Source: Ectobius pallidus (Eukaryota; Arthropoda; Insecta; Blattodea; Ectobiidae). From it: 64,000 bases of DNA. The position numbers were made by a program, and so were the translations under genes. The notes beneath the pieces were generated by a model that made no database searches, had not been told where the DNA came from, and saw only the letters and a list, made by a program, of their open reading frames with translations. The stretch is from the NCBI GenBank assembly GCA_964059195.1, contig CAXKWD010000009.1:86463432-86527431 (forward strand), in the 5' to 3' direction. This document shows positions 58,600-64,000 of the stretch, piece after piece; positions within the stretch are counted from its first letter, which is position 1; each line of letters starts with the position of its first letter.

Positions 58600-59165
58600 A
58601 GAAGTGGAACAAGTTTACTTCTCTGTGTAACTAGGTAGAACAGTCTGTAAAGTTGGAAGGACAGAGGAGGATGTAGCCTTTGTGCAACTGTACTCTGTAC
58701 AGCGAAACAAGAACATCTCTAGTCTGTTCAATAGCAATGTGAAGTCAGTCCTTTACAGCTGTGAAACTTAGAAGATAACAAGCACGATTGTAAACCAGCT
58801 ACAAGTTTCCACTAAGGCAAATTATGTGTGTGATATTGCCGGAAGTAATATCAAATGACTTATAGGAGGCAACAAAGAACAACCAATTTGTGTGGAAACA
58901 AAAGAGAAAAAATGGAGGTGGATTGACCACACGATATGCAAACAACATGGCTTTATTGAAAAGGCAGCACTGGATTGGAACTCTCAAGGAACACGGAGAT
59001 GTGGTCGTCCGAGAAAGTCTGGAAAAGGACGATAGTTGAAGAAGCTCTGGAAGCTCTGGTGAAACAAGGAGTGAAGTGAAAGGTTTGACTGCCAAAAGAA
59101 CTAGACGGAAGGTCTTCACTGCTGCCCTATGCTCCATTAGGAGCGAAAGGAAAAAATAAGCAAAG
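58600..59165 (+). mobile_element. LINE fragment, reverse-transcriptase C-terminus with stops
   Basis: Plus translation gives GRTEEDVAFVQLYSVQRNKN, LFNSNVKSVLYSCET-stop-KIT, NQLQVSTKANYVCDI, then KKWRWIDHTICK, EKAALDWNSQGTRRCGRPRK and a tail ending LCSIRSERK. This is the familiar 'GCETWK.T...(L/K)WRWIGHTLRK...NPQGKRKRGRPR.TW' end of a widespread invertebrate LINE class. Several stops interrupt it. It lies 345 bp inside the intron from the first coding exon and is antisense to it. Confidence 0.8.
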
Positions 59166-59509
59166 TATCGATTGAATAAATATAATCGCGGGCGAAGTAT
59201 AAGATAAGATTGCATTTAACCCCTGAACTACTAGATTCAATGAATGATTACGCTCAAATTTATTTCTTGTATCCTATTCTGTGAAGTTTACATGAACTTT
59301 AAATTTTCTTTCTACTTACTTTCTGTTATTTTGTTGCAAATTTAAGGGTACATTATGCGTTTAAGGGTTAATTACTTGCTAAATGTCCAGTTAACTAGGT
59401 TGAAATGCGAATGGTTCGCAAGGGTTTACTGAGTCATTTGAGCTACCTTCGAAAGGCAGTTGGAAAATATAATATACTGTATATAGTAATATTTCGGAAT
59501 AATTCTTAC

Positions 59510-59699
59510 CTTGCAAAGAGCAACCCCTGATTCCAGGCATTCCATGAAGTTGTCCACATTAATTTCCAGTTCTGGATACAACATACTAAGCCATTCTGCC
59601 AAGTCCTCTTTCATAGCGTAAAGGTACTCCTCGCTGGACTTGAACGGACGGAAAGACCGCGTTTCCTTCATCACCGGTGTCACCTCCATGTTTATCAGT
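59510..59699 (-). CDS. pigs: GAS2-like protein, first coding exon (CH domain start)
   Basis: The exon runs from an acceptor (TTTTGTGCTTACAG) at 59700 to a donor AAG/GTAAGA at 59509. It has ten bases of 5' UTR and then ATG at 59689 in a good context (AAACATGG). It encodes exactly 60 residues: METHVP-like start [17 protein letters not shown], then [20 protein letters not shown] and [18 protein letters not shown], ending [25 protein letters not shown] is the signature start of the GAS2L calponin-homology domain, which binds actin. The acceptor just upstream means a non-coding leader exon and promoter lie further to the right, perhaps beyond the window. The join to HANN in the next exon (37902) is in phase 0 and restores the family sequence. 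Confidence 0.93.
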
Positions 59700-60519
59700 C
59701 TGTAAGCACAAAACAATAAAACTCGACGTTATCTCGGACACTGGTACAAGTTCCATTCTATGATAACAAGCAAGACAATAACATATCTATAAGATATAAA
59801 TTGAAAGTAACTTGAATTGAATTTATTCATAAATAAATGGTTCTTTACAACGCGGCGAGTTTGACAAATAATAACCCAGAACACCCGTGCGAAAATTTCG
59901 CACATTAAACTTTTCCTCATCCCGCCCCCAAAGAAAGATTCGTCTTTAGTTGGGTTGATGGAATTAGATGCTCAGCTAAATGCGGGGAGTGCGTATTCAA
60001 TTGTCTCTTTCTCACTCAAAGGCAGGGCTTAAAGCCTGAGTTTGTGCACACGATGGGTAATAATAAAATTTTTATTTTTCCTGGCAGGGTTTTCTCTTCC
60101 ATTCAACCAGGTTTAAGTCATTTTACAATACGATACAGAGAGAATATAGAAATAATTAATTTAATATTAAATAGAGAAATATTAATTAGTAATAGCCAGA
60201 CGTATAAGATTTTATGAAACGATGGAAATTATTTAATTTGCAGTAAAATATAAGCCTATAACTATACAGAATAAAGAAATATTAGAAATTTACTAACTTT
60301 GCGTCAAATCTGGTCTGAAAAGTTAGAGAGGGAGAAAGAAAAGAGAGAATTCAATCAAATACGTTTTGTAACTAGGCTGATCAGACACATTAATTAAAGG
60401 GGAAAGAGAACTAAATAAATAAATAAATAAATAAATATAGTTAAACACTTATAAACAAAATGAAGCAATGAGATATTCTAAATGGGTAGTGAGTGATGGG
60501 GGAAAAAACCTATCCATTG
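59700..60519. other. Upstream intron, LINE-tail fragment
   Basis: Sequence upstream of the first coding exon. TTTTTCCTGGCAGGGTTTTC and CATTCAACCAGGTTTAAGTC at 60075-60118 resemble the LINE tail at 19595-19800. An (AAAT)n tract lies at about 60412-60437. No leader exon could be identified. Confidence 0.4.
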
Positions 60520-60880
60520 ATATCTTACACATCGCTGTGGGCTTTATATTAGTTAAGAAATGTCTGGGGCTGGCATTTAGGAGGTTCTGGGTTCTAACGC
60601 CGTTGCCGGCCAATTTGAGTGTTTCTTTTCACAGTTTCCCTAGTCGTAGAGAAAAGATGGATTGGATATTAACTTGCCACGACTCATCACCGCTATTTCA
60701 TCCTTTATCACAAACATTTAAAATCAGTTAACATTATCAGAAGCCATAACTAACCAACAATAGAAAATAAATGCACTTCAATAGTTACACGGCCTACTGA
60801 TAGGCCTACACCCACGAAACCTAAACACGTGATATGTTGAAAGGAGTATAAAATAATAAAGTTTATACGAAAGAATTATA
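60520..60880 (+). repeat. tRNA-derived SINE, uninterrupted copy
   Basis: Same family as 20481-21250: box-B region GGTTCTGGGTTCTAACGCCG, then GCCGGCCAATTTGAGTG, TTTCCCTAGTCGTAGAG, CACGACTCATCACCGCTATT, CAACAATAGAAAATAAATGC and a 3' end AAGGAGTATAAAATAATAAA. Box A is eroded. It shows what the split copy looked like before its hAT insertion. Confidence 0.65.
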
Positions 60881-61499
60881 AATCATTTGAAAATGTGTTT
60901 AACGTACACTAAGTACGCTAAGTCAGAAGTCAATAAAAAGACTTGTCCACTGACACTTATTAAATCCTGCAGGTTTTGCATCGGTTGATAAAAAGGACGT
61001 TAACTACATAAATCATATAATTATATGATAAAATATGTAAAATAAGTTATAATTTTAGTTATGAGAAAAATTCCCATTATCCTTCCCGGTAACGTTCACC
61101 TATTTTCTTCTATAAAATATATCTAACGACTTAACTTTTTCTTGTAGATAGTAAGCATGTATTTTATGTTTAAGTTTTATAAATCATTTCGATCTTTAAG
61201 TAAAAACTAAAATCACCATCCGATCAACCTGAAGTTGGATCCTTATAACATAGCATCTCAACAGAATTTTCAGTTGTACGTTGGTAAAATAAATTAAATA
61301 CTGACAGCTTATAAATGGTAGTTCGTTATTTCTGAAGCCACCTCATTATATAAGGTTTGAAAGCTAGCTATTGCATAATATCATTTCTCTATGTCACCGA
61401 TATCCACGACTCTAACCGTTATCATTTTTAAGACATCTGATTTATTGGTACCTAGAAATAACTATAATACAATCAGAACTCTTCTTCATCCCACGAAAT
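60881..61499. other. Non-coding, nothing recognised
   Basis: No gene or bounded repeat; the phrase GATCAACCTGAAG near 61221 recurs near 5864. Confidence 0.35.
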
Positions 61500-61612
61500 A
61501 GTCGTGTCAACGACATCAAAATGCATAGATATTTTCACGTCGATATTATCGTCACATCGATGGTTACCTCCGATTTGAACATCGATGTTTTAACTATCGA
61601 TGCTAATCCCTA
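61500..61612. repeat. Fragment of the ACATCGATG fold-back family
   Basis: TCAAAATGCATAGATATTTT, TCGATATTATCGTCACATCG and ACATCGATGTTTTAACTATC followed by AATCCCTAGT match the right half of 40077-40787 (including TCGATATTATCGTCACATCG). Confidence 0.75.
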
Positions 61613-61737
61613 GTACGCAGAGAAAGCAGTCACTATAATAGTTCCATGCAGTTGGAAAAGAAACGACTGGCAAAACATACGTTCTTGACCACGGCCTATA
61701 GCCGAAAGATGGCTAGCATTCCAACTCCGCCAGTGAG

Positions 61738-61840
<103 letters not shown>

Positions 61841-62310
61841 TAAACAAGATAGGTTCTCAACATAAATTATTTTCCAACGTAAAATTCAACAACATCAAAC
61901 ACGAATTCTAAAGCGCACAAATATTTCAATTAATTTAAAATTAAAATACGAAATATGAGTTTAATCGAAGTGTCTGTTAAATTGCAAAATGTTAATTTGA
62001 TGTTAAAAACAGTGGAAGTCCTGCTGAGAAAGATATTTCATGCATGAAACTGACGTTGGCAGTACCGTTGCTTGTCACGCGGTGCTGCCATGTTATTAAT
62101 TCCACATTTTATGCCAGTGAAAGTATTTACGTTACACAAGAAGTCAGTAACTCATCTCTGGCGATTATCTCGATTTTGTTTTCTTCCTGCATTTATGCTC
62201 TAGTTTAGGAACATAGGATGACTTACATTCAGTTTTCAGACAGAATAATTGAAAAATAAGCTGTGACAGTGTCTGGGGATGATTCCCAAGATTTGCATTA
62301 CATTTCTCAA
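61841..62310. other. Non-coding, nothing recognised
   Basis: No gene or bounded repeat supported. Confidence 0.35.
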
Positions 62311-62979
62311 TCTCTATATATATAAAAGGCTTTGTCCTGACTGACTGACTGAATGAATGACTGACTGACTGAATGACAGGAATCAACGTACAGTCTAAAC
62401 TATAATAGGTAGAGACTTGGAATTTTGACAGTACCTTCGTTTCATAATGTAGGTGCTCACTAAGAAAGGATTTTCAAAAATTCTTATTCTAAATGCCAAA
62501 AATGAGTGAAAAACGGGCAGAAAACGTGCATTTTTTGGGTTTTCGAAGCGTAATATATTTCAATGTCAAATCAATTACAGCTGGCTTTGGCTATTTTTGT
62601 CAAACCTTGGAAATGAAACTTTCGCGATCGCTCGAATGTTGTAGCTCACGCTGGTCGATTCATTTGTTTTTAATGTCAAGGCACGCATACATATGAAATT
62701 TTCAACCTAATCCCGAAGATTATTATAAGTGGGATAATCAATATAGGCCTAAATATGGTCAAACGTTGTTCGATTTGGACGAAACTCACTATACAGGGGT
62801 TTTCTGGACCAAGGAACTCGAATCTGAGGTCGCTTTTTCCAGGCGACGCTATCTAATCGTGGTATGTAGTCCACGCGAATTAGGTGTTAATAAATATAAT
62901 GATTTAACTAACTATATTATGCTCTTAATTTTTAATTTTTGAAATAATTATCGCGGGCGAAGCCGCGGGCACATGCTAG
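62311..62979 (+). mobile_element. Non-autonomous Helitron, copy 2
   Basis: Begins TCTCTATATATATAAAAGGC after A and ends with the hairpin CGCGGGCGAAGCCGCG and GGCACATGCTAG before T. It shares GACTGACTGAATGAATGACT, AATCAACGTACAGTCTAAAC and ACTTGGAATTTTGACAGTAC with copy 1. Relative to copy 1, about 225 bp are absent and the GACT array is short. No Rep or helicase is encoded. Confidence 0.85.
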
Positions 62980-64000
62980 TTACATTATATTAGATTGTAT
63001 TTACTGTAATGTATTACTTTACATTACTTCACAACTGTTTACATATTGCGAAGTAATAGCTATTTATGTAACAAGTACGCTAAAGATTTTGCGTACGTGG
63101 TGCATACAATTTTTTTTTCATAAAACCTCTGTAGATATATGAAATTAACTAAAAATACCGTATAATTAATTATAAAAGGCATAGTTAGCTATTTGCTGAC
63201 GCCATATTCTCACAGCCGCCTGGCTCCTATGGTATGAACCAATACGAAATATGGCAGTGTTGGTTTCTAATGAATGATATAGCTATGTTATTTTACAATG
63301 AGATAAATAAATTACATTATATCGATGCGTTTGACCAACGGTTTTACATCAAAACTGTAATTATTTGTCATGTTTTCTTTCTTTGTTTCTATTTATAATA
63401 TTATTTTAAAAACTAAGGCCTTATGTGATTTAAATAGTCTGTAGCAAACTTAACCTAAGAAGATGGTTATTTATTCACCTAAATGTGAATTGTGCAAGAT
63501 AAATTTATTTACTTATTTTATTTTTATTACATAAATGCCTTTATTCATATAATATAAAATCTTATGTGAAACTCATAACTCCCTCAGCTCAAATAAAAGT
63601 TAGCCTTTTAGTATAACATATTATTTATGACATTCTCTTTATGTAAATTTGTTGTAAAAATGACGATATTGTAGTTACCACATCCATTTCCGAAGGATAT
63701 ATAACGCAAATAAAATGTGATTAAAGTTTTAGCTCTTCGTAGACTATGTCAAATACCCTATATATTTTTATTTTTTTTAATTTTTTTTATTTTATATTCA
63801 ATTGTTAGCTCTATTTCTTGGCTTTAAATCTAGTTGTATTGTTTGTTGTAATTTTTCTAGTATAGCCAAGTCTGACGTTGTCTATTGCTGTAATGGCCGA
63901 ATGACAATAAAATTTAATTTATTCCATTTATTTTAAAATATTTCCGTCCCTCTTTCTGATAATGGGCATTAACTAGTCATACTTCCTCACATAAAACAAC
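62980..64000. other. Non-coding, possible LINE tail
   Basis: No gene recognised. Near 63870-63930, TTGCTGTAATGGCCGAATGA then CAATAAAATTTAATTTATTC looks like a LINE 3' end with an AATAAA signal, but no coding part is attached. Confidence 0.35.

Noticed and set aside
58799..59215. 138-codon minus-strand frame
   Set aside because: It is the antisense of the LINE reverse-transcriptase fragment on the plus strand.

Overview
The window is eukaryotic and AT-rich, with split genes, very long introns and a dense load of transposable elements. I infer an insect. The one recognisable host gene is the GAS2-like cytoskeletal linker known in Drosophila as pickled eggs (pigs). The repeats (tRNA-derived SINEs, LINE fragments with an 'LRVP' C-terminus, many hAT and Tc1/mariner MITEs, Helitrons, frequent TAGGCCTA octamers) resemble those of large hemimetabolous genomes such as cockroaches and termites. 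That placement is my judgement, not proof.

Host gene. Two minus-strand exons are supported by reading frame, splice sites and protein family. The exon at 59699-59510 holds the start codon and the first 60 residues. The exon at 37902-37426 holds the next 159 residues, which complete the calponin-homology (CH) domain and add an acidic linker. They are joined in phase 0 across a 21.6 kb intron. The exon for the GAR (Gas2) domain is expected further downstream, but I could not find it in 1-37425, so the gene probably runs beyond the left edge.

Left flank and downstream intron (1-37425). No other host exon was recognised. It holds nested and fold-back elements: a mariner fold-back at 2.5-3.1 kb, a hAT element inserted in the end of a second MITE at 3.7-4.3 kb, palindromic elements at 8.0, 11.8 and 24.0 kb, hAT MITEs with 8-bp duplications at 18.3, 27.4, 28.4 and 36.7 kb, a pogo-like MITE in a TTA microsatellite at 21.8 kb, a Helitron nested in a Harbinger-like MITE at 24.4-25.7 kb, a decayed hAT transposase at 31.3 kb and a LINE fragment at 35.1 kb.

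Intron between the exons (37903-59509). It contains two copies of one DNA-transposon family, at 42128-44434 and 55127-56687. Each has terminal inverted repeats beginning CACTG and a 3-bp target duplication (TTA, TAA). They carry a cysteine-rich transposase-like protein whose relatives are usually left 'uncharacterized' in arthropod annotations. This terminal structure places that protein family in the CACTA-like (CMC/EnSpm/Chapaev) group of cut-and-paste transposons and is the main discovery of the window. The first copy is near full length with three frame breaks; the second lacks most of the presumed catalytic core. The intron also holds LINE and SINE fragments, a 711-bp fold-back, a hAT element keeping the end of its transposase gene, and tandem duplications.

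The mobile elements do not work with the host gene. The one direct contact is a hAT MITE whose insertion site begins nine bases into the intron after the second exon.
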